The notes under the pieces were generated by a model. That model was not told where the DNA came from, made no database searches, and saw only the letters and a program-made list of their open reading frames with translations. 64,000 nt of DNA from Sporosarcina sp. BI001-red (GTDB taxonomy: Bacteria > Bacillota > Bacilli > Bacillales_A > Planococcaceae). Both the position numbers and the translations under genes were made by a program. This document shows, piece by piece, positions 43,795 to 51,475 of the stretch. The stretch covers positions 248,001 through 312,000 of the forward strand of contig NZ_QQAK01000010.1 of the NCBI RefSeq assembly GCF_003384035.1, given 5' to 3'. Position 1 is the stretch's first letter, and every line of letters begins with the position of its first letter.

Positions 43795-44096
43795 ATAATC
43801 CCTCCCGTATATGTAAATATTGTTAATTAAATAGTATCATAGGTTCAATTATTATGTACTACTAAATAACAATACAATTTTCGGAATGAGTAGTTACTTA
43901 GGTATATAAGAAATTTAAGAGGAAAAAACGTAATAGGACAAAATTCTTTTTATTCTCACGAAACCAACTAGGGTACATCTTCTCATTAAAATTTACAATA
44001 ATGTGATGTTTAGTAGAAGCTAATTTGGGAAAGAGCGAGAATAACGGTATTCCCACTATTGGAAATCCTCAAATTTTAGCAGAAGGAGGTGAATAC
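43795..44096. other. Divergent intergenic region, protease / secreted repeat protein
   Basis: About 300 bp, AT-rich, between divergent genes. It must contain both promoters, but no convincing -35/-10 pair was singled out. A longer frame for the downstream gene opening at TTG 44025 lacks a ribosome site. Confidence 0.3.
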
Positions 44097-45311
44097 GTGA
44101 GAAACTTCATAGTAGTCTTTTGTACTAGTATTTTATTATTCCTATTGCCAGCAGTAGTTCTTGCAAATGAAAACCAGAAAGATCAAAAAGAAGAGAAAAG
44201 AGGACTCGTTGGAGGATTGCTCCATCAAGCGAAAGACACGGTCGATAAAACGGTGAAATCTACAGGGGATCTGGCTAACGAGACGGTCAAATTTACAGGT
44301 GATACCGTTGAACGGACAGTGGACTTCACTTCGGGAACGGTTAACACACTTGCTGATCCCAATCAGAAAAGACCAGTGAAATCGGTTGTTGAAAACACGA
44401 CGAACTTTGTAGGGGAAACAATGGAGAGCACCGTTCCGGTTGTCGGGCAAACGACCAAAACCGTACAAACGGTGACGAACGAAACTGTAAAAGTGACGAA
44501 GACTCTTCCAAAAGTGCCTGTTGTAACTCAAGTTGTTGACAAAACAACGGAAACCGTCAACAAGACGACGGAGCAAGTGAAGGAAACAGTTGATAAAACT
44601 GTAGGCGCTGTGACTGAAACCGTTTCGAAGCCTCTTAAAAAACAACCTGTGAACGAGACACCTTCAGTGGTGGAGGTGAAGCCCACTGAGCAACCTAGTC
44701 AGAAACCTTCAGTGGAACAACCGAAGCGTCCAGCCGTGATTGAAAAGCCACGGGAGGAACAAGACCCTGTAGCAGATGGAAACCCATCGGAGATACCTTC
44801 ATCAGGAAAGCGTTTAGAGGCTAAACCTGAAAACGACAATATTAAAAGATCTCCTGTAAAAGAAAATATTGAAGAAGATTTAATTGTCTCCATAGAACAG
44901 GTAGTGAGCAAGGAAACTGAACAATCTAGTACCTATTCAGTACAAGGTGTGAAGCGGATTGAAGAGCAGTTTACGATGGAACGAAAGGACAAGCAAACAG
45001 AGACGTCTTCAACCAATAGCAAGGCGATGAACAACAATTCCAACCAAGCGTTTCCTTTGAAACCATCCAACAGAAGTTCTTGGATGTCTGATGTCCAGCT
45101 CATTACAGGATCATCGTCGATTCGTGTGTCGGCATCATCAGTTTCTTCAGGAATAAGCGGAATTGGAGCAGTGCTTGCAGATGATTGGCTGATGAAAACG
45201 GAAATTATTCGACAGAAATGGTATTCGGAAGACATATTAGGCACGCTTCAGTGGAGTCACGCACCACCTGGACAACCACCCCAATCCACTCCTTTTTTAT
45301 ACGTAATCTAA
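44097..45311 (+). CDS. Secreted Thr/Val/Lys-rich repeat protein, function unknown
   Basis: From GTG 44097 (AAGGAGGTG upstream) the 404-residue product has a signal peptide (FIVVFCTSILLFLLPAVV, cleavage near VLANE). A long region (about 45-185) then repeats short amphipathic Thr-Val-Lys motifs such as DKTVKSTGDLANETVKFTG and DKTTETVNKTTEQVKETVDK, roughly 11-residue periodic like LEA-type helices. A Pro/Glu/Lys-rich spacer follows, then a C-terminal ~70-residue segment with VSASSVSSGISGIGAVLADD and WSHAPPGQPPQSTP. No LPXTG or SLH motif. It is 26 bp upstream of the LPQTG protein gene, so both are probably co-transcribed and act together at the surface. Confidence 0.75.
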   Translation: MRNFIVVFCTSILLFLLPAVVLANENQKDQKEEKRGLVGGLLHQAKDTVDKTVKSTGDLANETVKFTGDTVERTVDFTSGTVNTLADPNQKRPVKSVVENTTNFVGETMESTVPVVGQTTKTVQTVTNETVKVTKTLPKVPVVTQVVDKTTETVNKTTEQVKETVDKTVGAVTETVSKPLKKQPVNETPSVVEVKPTEQPSQKPSVEQPKRPAVIEKPREEQDPVADGNPSEIPSSGKRLEAKPENDNIKRSPVKENIEEDLIVSIEQVVSKETEQSSTYSVQGVKRIEEQFTMERKDKQTETSSTNSKAMNNNSNQAFPLKPSNRSSWMSDVQLITGSSSIRVSASSVSSGISGIGAVLADDWLMKTEIIRQKWYSEDILGTLQWSHAPPGQPPQSTPFLYVI

Positions 45312-45337
45312 AAACGATTAAAAAAGGAGAGGTAAAC

Positions 45338-47401
45338 ATGGAAATGAATTGGATGAAATACGTTGGAATGACGGCTTTTGCTGGTGCTGTATTCGTGACT
45401 ATGCCTGCTACTAGTTTTGCAAACGAGGGAGAACAAATTACGGGTCAGCAACAAGAGAAAACGTCGTTGCTCGATATTCAATTGGCCGACCTTCCGATTC
45501 TGGGAGACATTTCAGTCCAGTTGCCGAAGCAACCCGAATCGGAAAACGACTCACTTGCAAATTTCCAAGTGAGTGACGGCATTGTGGAGGATCTCCAAGT
45601 GGATGTTGCTCCTGTTACTAAGAAGAAAAACGAAGAATCGAGTTCAGAAACGCATGCAGTTGCTACTGTCAAAGTGGACACAGCGTTGACGGAATCGGTG
45701 CAAGCTGACGTGGCAACGAAGCAAACCAGTCAAGATGAAACCGGTAGCGAGTCAAGTGCCGCTCTCGTAACTGTGGAAGCAGAAAAGTTACCTGTTGTAG
45801 GCGAAACCACTGCTGATGTTCTCTCAAAAGATGTCAGTCAAAAAGACGGTGTTCCGACAGTGGATAACGGAGTGGTCCAAGCGGATTTGAGCGAATCTAA
45901 ACTACTTGGAGAGACCCATGTAGGGGTTGCAGAAAACCAAGTAGCAACAGATGCAGATGGATCTAAGAAATTGGACCAATCGTTAGTAGAAGTGACTGTC
46001 GAAGACGCTCCAATTCTAGAAGATACACATGTCGGTGCGTTGGATAACCACGTTGCAGTTAAAGAAGATGGATCATTCAGTAAAGACGGAGGTGTAGTTG
46101 ACGTAACGGTCGGCGAAGCCCTCGGTGGTGTGTTGGAAGATACACATGTGGGTGTGTTGGATAACCACGTTGCAGTTAAAGAAGATGGATCATTCAGTAA
46201 AGACGGAGGAGTAGTCGACGCATCGGTCGGCGAAGCCCTCGGTGGCGTGTTGGAAGATACACATGTCGGTGTGTTGGATAACCACGTTGCAGTTGAAGAA
46301 GATGGTTCATTCAAGAAAGACGGAGGCGTAGTCGACGTAACGGTCGGCGAAGCCCTCGGTGGTGTGTTGGAAGATACACATGTGGGTGTGCTGGATAACC
46401 ACGTTGCAGTTAAAGAAGATGGTTCATTCAGTAAAGACGGAGGCGTAGTCGATGTCATCTTCAATGATCTATTAGGGCTCGGCGGCATACACCTTGGCGT
46501 TCTCGATGATCATATCAACCACTCCAATGAAGAAACTAATCATTCAAATGGGTTGCTTCAGTTAACACTATTAGACAAACTTCTTGGAAATACAGCTGTT
46601 CATCTAATGGCGAATAAAGAACGAACCACAGAGGAGGGCACTTACCAAAAACAAGGACTCGGTATGGTTACACTCGATTTACCGTTGCTTGGAGCAATCG
46701 ACCTTGACTTGCTCACACGTGAATCATTTATACTCGCAGCGAAACTTCCTGAAGAAGAAACGGAAGAACCCATTCCTGATCCAGGTGACGGGGATACAGG
46801 CACCACAACAGACGGAAATCCTGTGGTTCCTATGGTACCAATCGTTCCAATTGAGTCGAATAATCCGGGCGGTAGCAACGGAATACCAAATGAAGGAACT
46901 GATGAACCAGAAGAAGGTACGACAACTCCAGACGGAGGAACAACAGATCCTGATAATGGAGATGGAAAGTCTGAAGATGGTACAACCACTCCAGGTGGTA
47001 CACCGGGCGCCACACCGGATAATCCAGAGGGTACACAAAATGGTGGAAGAGGTGACACGAATAACTCTGAAGAAGATGACGTAACACTTCCAGAAGAAAA
47101 CGTTACTACACCGATTCCTGGAAATTCATCAGATGGTAGTGGATTGGAGAACGGTATTTCTGGTGGCAATGGAACAAACACAAACGGTTCCATGTCAGAG
47201 AACCCGACAATTTCACAATCTGGAATCGGGTTCAATTGGAATGGAGACGCTTCCAAATCAATGATGTCAAAACTGCCTCAAACAGGTGGATTATTGGATG
47301 GATTTAGCATGCTGCTGATTGGCGTTCTAACCTTGCTCTCAGGAGCGTTTCTACGTAAATGGGCAATCCGATATGACGAGCCACTAGATTCTTCTAATTA
47401 A
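45338..47401 (+). CDS. LPQTG cell-wall-anchored protein with 39-residue repeats
   Basis: The 687-residue product has a signal peptide (VGMTAFAGAVFVTMPATSFA), a region of related beta-type segments, four 39-residue repeats (unit begins LEDTHVGVLDNHVAVKEDGS) and a Pro/Gly/Thr/Asp-rich wall-spanning stretch (about 490-630). The C-terminal sorting signal is KLPQTG, followed by a hydrophobic segment and the charged tail RKWAIRYDEP. It is the natural substrate of the sortase at 41353. A longer open frame from 45185 overlaps the preceding gene; GGAGAGG marks ATG 45338. Binding partner unknown; adhesin or surface-layer roles are plausible. Confidence 0.88.
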   Translation: MEMNWMKYVGMTAFAGAVFVTMPATSFANEGEQITGQQQEKTSLLDIQLADLPILGDISVQLPKQPESENDSLANFQVSDGIVEDLQVDVAPVTKKKNEESSSETHAVATVKVDTALTESVQADVATKQTSQDETGSESSAALVTVEAEKLPVVGETTADVLSKDVSQKDGVPTVDNGVVQADLSESKLLGETHVGVAENQVATDADGSKKLDQSLVEVTVEDAPILEDTHVGALDNHVAVKEDGSFSKDGGVVDVTVGEALGGVLEDTHVGVLDNHVAVKEDGSFSKDGGVVDASVGEALGGVLEDTHVGVLDNHVAVEEDGSFKKDGGVVDVTVGEALGGVLEDTHVGVLDNHVAVKEDGSFSKDGGVVDVIFNDLLGLGGIHLGVLDDHINHSNEETNHSNGLLQLTLLDKLLGNTAVHLMANKERTTEEGTYQKQGLGMVTLDLPLLGAIDLDLLTRESFILAAKLPEEETEEPIPDPGDGDTGTTTDGNPVVPMVPIVPIESNNPGGSNGIPNEGTDEPEEGTTTPDGGTTDPDNGDGKSEDGTTTPGGTPGATPDNPEGTQNGGRGDTNNSEEDDVTLPEENVTTPIPGNSSDGSGLENGISGGNGTNTNGSMSENPTISQSGIGFNWNGDASKSMMSKLPQTGGLLDGFSMLLIGVLTLLSGAFLRKWAIRYDEPLDSSN
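46022..46489 (+). repeat. Four tandem 117-bp coding repeats
   Basis: The units begin with GATACACATGT at 46022, 46139, 46256 and 46373, exactly 117 bp (39 codons) apart, and are highly similar in DNA. The last unit diverges after GGCGTAGTCGATGT. High DNA identity implies recent expansion or homogenisation. Confidence 0.93.
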
Positions 47402-47441
47402 AATTAGTCATCATTACAGCACAGCGTTGCATAGAGTGACT

Positions 47442-47480
47442 GGCGCCATCCAATCCGGACGCGGAAAGGATGGTGCTTTA
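47442..47480 (+). terminator. Hairpin after the LPQTG gene
   Basis: GGCGCCATCC pairs with GGATGGTGCT (one G-U pair), then only TTTAG. A moderate terminator. Confidence 0.6.
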
Positions 47481-47565
47481 GTGTGCCAACTGATATATAG
47501 ATCTATTAAAATGGTGAATAAATAGTAACAATTCACAGATAATAATAGAATGATTGGAAAGGAAA

Positions 47566-47574
47566 TGGTATACT
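47566..47574 (+). promoter_or_regulatory. Extended -10 promoter of the first SLH gene
   Basis: TGG-TATACT, 35 bp upstream of the start codon, with no recognisable -35. The same TGGTATACTA sequence precedes the third SLH gene. Confidence 0.5.
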
Positions 47575-47608
47575 AAATTTACCAAATACGAATATTAGGA
47601 GAGTTTAA

Positions 47609-48688
47609 ATGAAACGTTTTTTTACAATGATTACGATGATAGCACTCATGCTAGTTCTTGCGGTACAACCAGCAGCAGCTGCGGCGAAGTTCCCGGATGT
47701 ACCAACAGCAAACCGGTTCCACGATGAAATACAATTCTTAGTGGATAAACAAATTATAAGTGGCTATTCAAATGGTAGCTTCCAGCCGAAACGCAACGTG
47801 ACACGGGGAGAAGCAGCTATTATGATTGGACGCACGCTTGGATTAGATGGGACAAAGCGCAATACGAAGTTCAAAGATGTACCGAAAACCAATGGAGCAA
47901 GTGGCTATATTGCTGCTGCAACCGAAAAAGGGATCATTGGCGGATATCCAGATGGATCATTCCAACCAACTAAGCAGATTTCCCGCGGAGACATGGCCAT
48001 CATCCTTTCGCGCGGTTTTGAATTGCAATTGGGAAGTAAAAGAGATTTCAAAGATGTTGGGTATAACATGAAAGCATCTGAAGCTATCAATCACATGGCT
48101 GGAAATTACATTACAACAGGTTATCCAGATGGTACATTCCGTCCGAATGGTCTTGTAACCCGCGAACAATTTGCTGCATTTGTAGCACGGGGACTAAGCC
48201 CTGAGTTCAAACAGCGTACACAAAAGAAAGACGGTTATGCATACGACCTAACGAAAGTATATGTATATGGTCAATCTGACGGAGATCTTCAAGTGACTTA
48301 TAAAAAGGTGAGTACTAAGTTTGTCGAAACAACGTTCACAGGTTTCCTTTGGGAGTTCAAACATTTGGGAACTGGTAAAATCACTTATTTGACACAAGAT
48401 GAATCAGAAGAAGGATTAATGTTGGCTTATCCTTTGTCGAGTGGTGAATTGGAACTCGCGTATCCAATTAAGGTGAATTCAAAATGGCAACCTGGTCTCG
48501 ATATGAAAGCAAGAAAGACGATTACTGGAGTCAACAAAACTGCTAAAACACCTTACAAAACATTTACGAATGCAGTCGAAGTGACGGATAATGATGGGAC
48601 TAAACATTACTTCGTCAAAGGAATCGGAGAAGTGAAAGCAATCGAAAAATCGGGCAAAACCATTTCGGAATTGAAATCGGTCCAATAA
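47609..48688 (+). CDS. SLH-domain surface protein, tandem paralogue 1
   Basis: A signal peptide (residues 1-25, ending AAAA) is followed by three S-layer-homology domains of about 55-60 residues (KFPDVPTANRFHDEIQFLV; FKDVPKTNGASGYIAAATE; FKDVGYNMKASEAI), with the typical ISGYSNGSFQP, GGYPDGSFQP and TGYPDGTFRP strands. SLH domains bind pyruvylated secondary wall polymer. The last ~150 residues form a beta-rich domain of unknown function, ending with TPYKTFTNAVEVTDNDG and YFVKGIGEVKAIEKSG. This domain recurs in the next two genes. It is the first of three tandem paralogues, 40 bp before the second. Confidence 0.9.
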   Translation: MKRFFTMITMIALMLVLAVQPAAAAAKFPDVPTANRFHDEIQFLVDKQIISGYSNGSFQPKRNVTRGEAAIMIGRTLGLDGTKRNTKFKDVPKTNGASGYIAAATEKGIIGGYPDGSFQPTKQISRGDMAIILSRGFELQLGSKRDFKDVGYNMKASEAINHMAGNYITTGYPDGTFRPNGLVTREQFAAFVARGLSPEFKQRTQKKDGYAYDLTKVYVYGQSDGDLQVTYKKVSTKFVETTFTGFLWEFKHLGTGKITYLTQDESEEGLMLAYPLSSGELELAYPIKVNSKWQPGLDMKARKTITGVNKTAKTPYKTFTNAVEVTDNDGTKHYFVKGIGEVKAIEKSGKTISELKSVQ

Positions 48689-48728
48689 AAAGTTTTCCTA
48701 TATCAGTCTAATATAAGGAGGAATAGCG

Positions 48729-49805
48729 ATGAAGAAATTTCCAACGTTTTTAGCAGCAGGAGCCCTCTCACTTGTCCTAGCAGTGCAACCTGCTGCAGCC
48801 GCTGCAAGTTTCCCGGATGTACCAAAATCCAATCGTTTTCACGATGAAGTCAACTATCTAGTGGATCAAAAAATTATTAGCGGCTATTCTAATGGAACCT
48901 TCCAGCCGAAAAAGAATGTAACCCGTGGAGAAGCGGCTATTATGATTGGACGCATGTTAAAACTGGATGGATCTAAACGTAATACGAAATTCAAAGATGT
49001 ATCGAAGAGTGATGGAGCTAGTGGCTATATTGCTGCCGCAACAGACAAAGGGATCATCAGCGGCTATCCAGATGGAACATTCCGTGCAAATGAGAACATT
49101 TCGCGAGGTGATATGGCGATTATTCTAGACCGTACGTGGAGGTTAGAATTCGGAAGCATACAGAAGTTTAAAGACGTCGGAGATAATATGAAAGCTAGCG
49201 AAGCAATCTATAATATTGCAAGAGAATATATCACAACGGGATTTAGCGATGGCACGTTCCGTCCAAAGGGTACGGTCACTCGTGAACAATTTTCCGCTTT
49301 CTTAGCGAGAGGTATAAGTCCCGTCTATAGACAGCGTGTGGTAGGGAACAACGGATATTCTCATAACATGACAAAGCAATATATATTTGGCACGCTTGAT
49401 GGGGATGTCCAGTCCATTTTCCAGCAAGGGATTCAAAGTGATCAAGCTCCAAATTACAACGGTTTTGCTTGGAAAAGCACCAACCTGAAGACAGGTAAAG
49501 CGGTTTATTCATTTCAGGAAGAAACTTCGTCTGCATTGATAACAGGCTATCCGTTCTCAGAATACTATACTGACTTGAAGTTTCCACTTAAAGCTGGTGT
49601 TCCATGGCTTAACGGCCAGGGTGAAGGGACAGCTAAGATCACAAACATTTCTAAAACCGTGAAAACACCTTACAAAACATTCACGAATGCGGTGGAAACG
49701 ACAACTGAGATGGGTTACAAGGACTATTATGTAAAAGGTGTGGGTCTGGTTAAGATAATCGATCCTGCAGGAAAAGTAGTCCAAGAATTGAAATCTATGA
49801 AGTGA
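48729..49805 (+). CDS. SLH-domain surface protein, tandem paralogue 2
   Basis: Same architecture as the preceding gene: signal peptide, three SLH domains (SFPDVPKSNRFHDEVNYLVD; FKDVSKSDGASGYIAAATD; FKDVGDNMKASEAIYNIA) and the C-terminal unknown domain (YGFAWKSTNLK-like centre, TPYKTFTNAVETTTEMGY, YYVKGVGLVKIIDPAG). The SLH parts are much more similar between the paralogues than the centres of the C-terminal domains, indicating diversification of the exposed part. AAGGAGG precedes ATG 48729. It is probably co-transcribed with paralogue 1, with no terminator between; a clear terminator follows. Confidence 0.9.
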   Translation: MKKFPTFLAAGALSLVLAVQPAAAAASFPDVPKSNRFHDEVNYLVDQKIISGYSNGTFQPKKNVTRGEAAIMIGRMLKLDGSKRNTKFKDVSKSDGASGYIAAATDKGIISGYPDGTFRANENISRGDMAIILDRTWRLEFGSIQKFKDVGDNMKASEAIYNIAREYITTGFSDGTFRPKGTVTREQFSAFLARGISPVYRQRVVGNNGYSHNMTKQYIFGTLDGDVQSIFQQGIQSDQAPNYNGFAWKSTNLKTGKAVYSFQEETSSALITGYPFSEYYTDLKFPLKAGVPWLNGQGEGTAKITNISKTVKTPYKTFTNAVETTTEMGYKDYYVKGVGLVKIIDPAGKVVQELKSMK

Positions 49806-49811
49806 TGAATT

Positions 49812-49838
49812 GCGTCAGCCATGTGCTGGCGCTTTTTC
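49812..49838 (+). terminator. Terminator after SLH paralogue 2
   Basis: GCGTCAGCC / GCTGGCGC stem with a 4-nt loop and TTTTT tail. Confidence 0.8.
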
Positions 49839-49858
49839 CATATTAAAAAGTAGAGTTT

Positions 49859-49867
49859 TGGTATACT
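49859..49867 (+). promoter_or_regulatory. Extended -10 promoter of SLH paralogue 3
   Basis: TGG-TATACT, 31 bp before the start codon, matching the promoter of paralogue 1. Confidence 0.5.
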
Positions 49868-49898
49868 AGACTTATTCATTATAAAAAGGAGTGAGTCC

Positions 49899-50966
49899 AT
49901 GAAACGTTTAGTACCAACAATTACAATTCTATTAGTATCAATTTTGCTAGTAGCACAACCTGCTGCGGCCGCTGTCAGTTTCCCGGACGTTCCCAAATCG
50001 AACCGGTTTCATGATGAAATTCAATATCTTGTATCTAAAACGATTATTTCAGGGTATCCGAATGGCACGTTTGCCCCTAAGAAAGAAGTTACGCGTGCAG
50101 AAGCTGCGATCTTTATTGGGCGATTGCTAAATCTAGATGGGACAAAACGTGCCACTCAGTTTAAAGACGTAGGAAAGAATTTATCTGCAAGCGGGTATAT
50201 TTCTTCTGCTACGAAAGAAGGTATTATTAACGGATATCCAGACGGTACCTTTAAGCCGGATGCGTTAATATCCCGTGGAGATATGGCAGCAATCGTCGAT
50301 CGTACATTTGACTTGCAGTTCACGTCTCAATTTTTGTTCAGTGATGTCGGTCAGAACATGCGAGCTGCAACTTCCATCCGAAAAATTTCAGCAGCTTCGA
50401 TTACAGCGGGATACCCAGACGGTACATTCAAGCCAACGGGTAATGTCTCGCGCGAACAATTTTCCGCATTCTTAGCACGCGGTCTGTCTGCAGAATTCAA
50501 GCAACGTTCAGCAATCGCAGACACGTTTGCTCATGACAAAACAAAGCAATACACATATGGAGGATCTGCAGGAGAACGCCTACTCACTTATGTGAATAGT
50601 ACGCTTAAAATATCCGGGAGTAAACTAGGATTCGTTTGGCAAGAGAAGGACATGAAGACAGGGGAGAGCCAATACTTCATCGAGGATGAAAATTATCAGG
50701 GCTTCGCAACTGGACTCCTTCAATCCGATTACTATACCGAATTGCTCTATCCAATCGAAACTGGCAAGTCATGGAGCTATTATCAGGAAAAGAGTACGTA
50801 CACAGCAGTGCATAAAACAGTGGCAACACCATACAAAACATTTTCGAATGCCGTGGAAGTCACAACATCTACTGGATACAAAAACTATTATGTAAAAGGC
50901 GTGGGACTCGTTAAAGTAATCGATAAAAACGGAGATACCGTGTCTGTGCTGAAAGGAATTAAGTGA
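49899..50966 (+). CDS. SLH-domain surface protein, tandem paralogue 3
   Basis: Signal peptide (LVPTITILLVSILLVAQPAA), three SLH domains (SFPDVPKSNRFHDEIQYLVS; FKDVGKNLSASGYISSATK; FSDVGQNMRAATSIRKIS) and the same C-terminal domain, ending TPYKTFSNAVEVTTSTGYKN and YYVKGVGLVKVIDKNG. It has its own extended -10 promoter, unlike paralogue 2. The SLH part should attach it to the wall polymer, while the variable C-terminal domain is exposed. It most likely arose by tandem duplication. No enzyme signature is visible. Confidence 0.9.
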   Translation: MKRLVPTITILLVSILLVAQPAAAAVSFPDVPKSNRFHDEIQYLVSKTIISGYPNGTFAPKKEVTRAEAAIFIGRLLNLDGTKRATQFKDVGKNLSASGYISSATKEGIINGYPDGTFKPDALISRGDMAAIVDRTFDLQFTSQFLFSDVGQNMRAATSIRKISAASITAGYPDGTFKPTGNVSREQFSAFLARGLSAEFKQRSAIADTFAHDKTKQYTYGGSAGERLLTYVNSTLKISGSKLGFVWQEKDMKTGESQYFIEDENYQGFATGLLQSDYYTELLYPIETGKSWSYYQEKSTYTAVHKTVATPYKTFSNAVEVTTSTGYKNYYVKGVGLVKVIDKNGDTVSVLKGIK

Positions 50967-51077
50967 GTTGATTTGTTAAGTGCACTTAAGTTCTTGAAGT
51001 GCGGGTAAACCAGTTTCATAAGTAAAAATGGTGAAAAGACATACCTCATCATTGAAAAAGGAGTTTATCATTCCGCG

Positions 51078-51203
51078 GTTGCTTTACGCTACAGACGGAC
51101 GCTTTCCGAGGGGCTCGATTTCAGCCGCTTCCTTCGCTTTGCTCAGTAGGGTCTTCAACCTTCGCTGATCCCTCCGGAGTCGCCGTCTTTCGCTCCAAGC
51201 AAC
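51078..51203 (+). repeat. 126-bp GTTGCTT/AAGCAAC element (copy C2)
   Basis: Same size and internal blocks as copy C1 (ACGGACGCTTTCCGAGGGGC; GGGTCTTCAACCTTCGCTGA; CCCTCCGGAGTCGCCG). Its ends are GTTGCTT and AAGCAAC rather than GTTGATT and AATCAAC. The two ends changed together, keeping complementarity. Confidence 0.88.
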
Positions 51204-51311
51204 GGATATCTCTTTATGCAGAACAAGAGGGGGAGAGGTTGAACACAGACATAGAGCATATTAAATCTCTAGACTAGTTAGACGGTAGAACCAACATAAT
51301 CTTTTGTATGT

Positions 51312-51420
51312 GATCATAAAACATGAAAAGTGCTCATAAACCTGGGAAAGTGATCATAACCCATAAATTGTGCTCATAAATCTCGTTAAGTGATCATAAT
51401 CCCTAAAAAATGCTCCATAA
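51312..51420 (+). repeat. 20-bp periodic array, core G(A/C)TCATAA, six units (array B2)
   Basis: Cores start at 51312, 51332, 51352, 51372, 51392 and 51412, exactly 20 bp apart. They alternate between GATCATAA and GCTCATAA (the last is GCTCCATAA). It lies between convergent genes, 109 bp after copy C2 and directly before a terminator. Confidence 0.9.
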
Positions 51421-51424
51421 ACAC

Positions 51425-51461
51425 AAAAAGCCGCCACCCCTTACCTAGGAGTGGCGGCTTT
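51425..51461. terminator. Terminator of the LTA-synthase-family gene
   Basis: AAAGCCGCCAC / GTGGCGGCTTT perfect stem. On the minus strand it ends in TTTTTGTG, 15 bp beyond the stop at 51476. Confidence 0.88.
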
Positions 51462-51475
51462 ACGCATTCAAAACA

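Noticed and set aside
44025..44096. Upstream extension of the secreted repeat protein from TTG 44025
   Set aside because: The extension lacks a ribosome site and would bury the signal peptide, whereas AAGGAGGTG correctly precedes GTG 44097.
45838..46488. Long minus-strand frame (216 codons) opposite the LPQTG protein repeats
   Set aside because: Its Ser/Thr/Pro-rich repeats are the complement of the 117-bp coding repeats. The plus-strand gene has a signal peptide, sorting signal and ribosome site.
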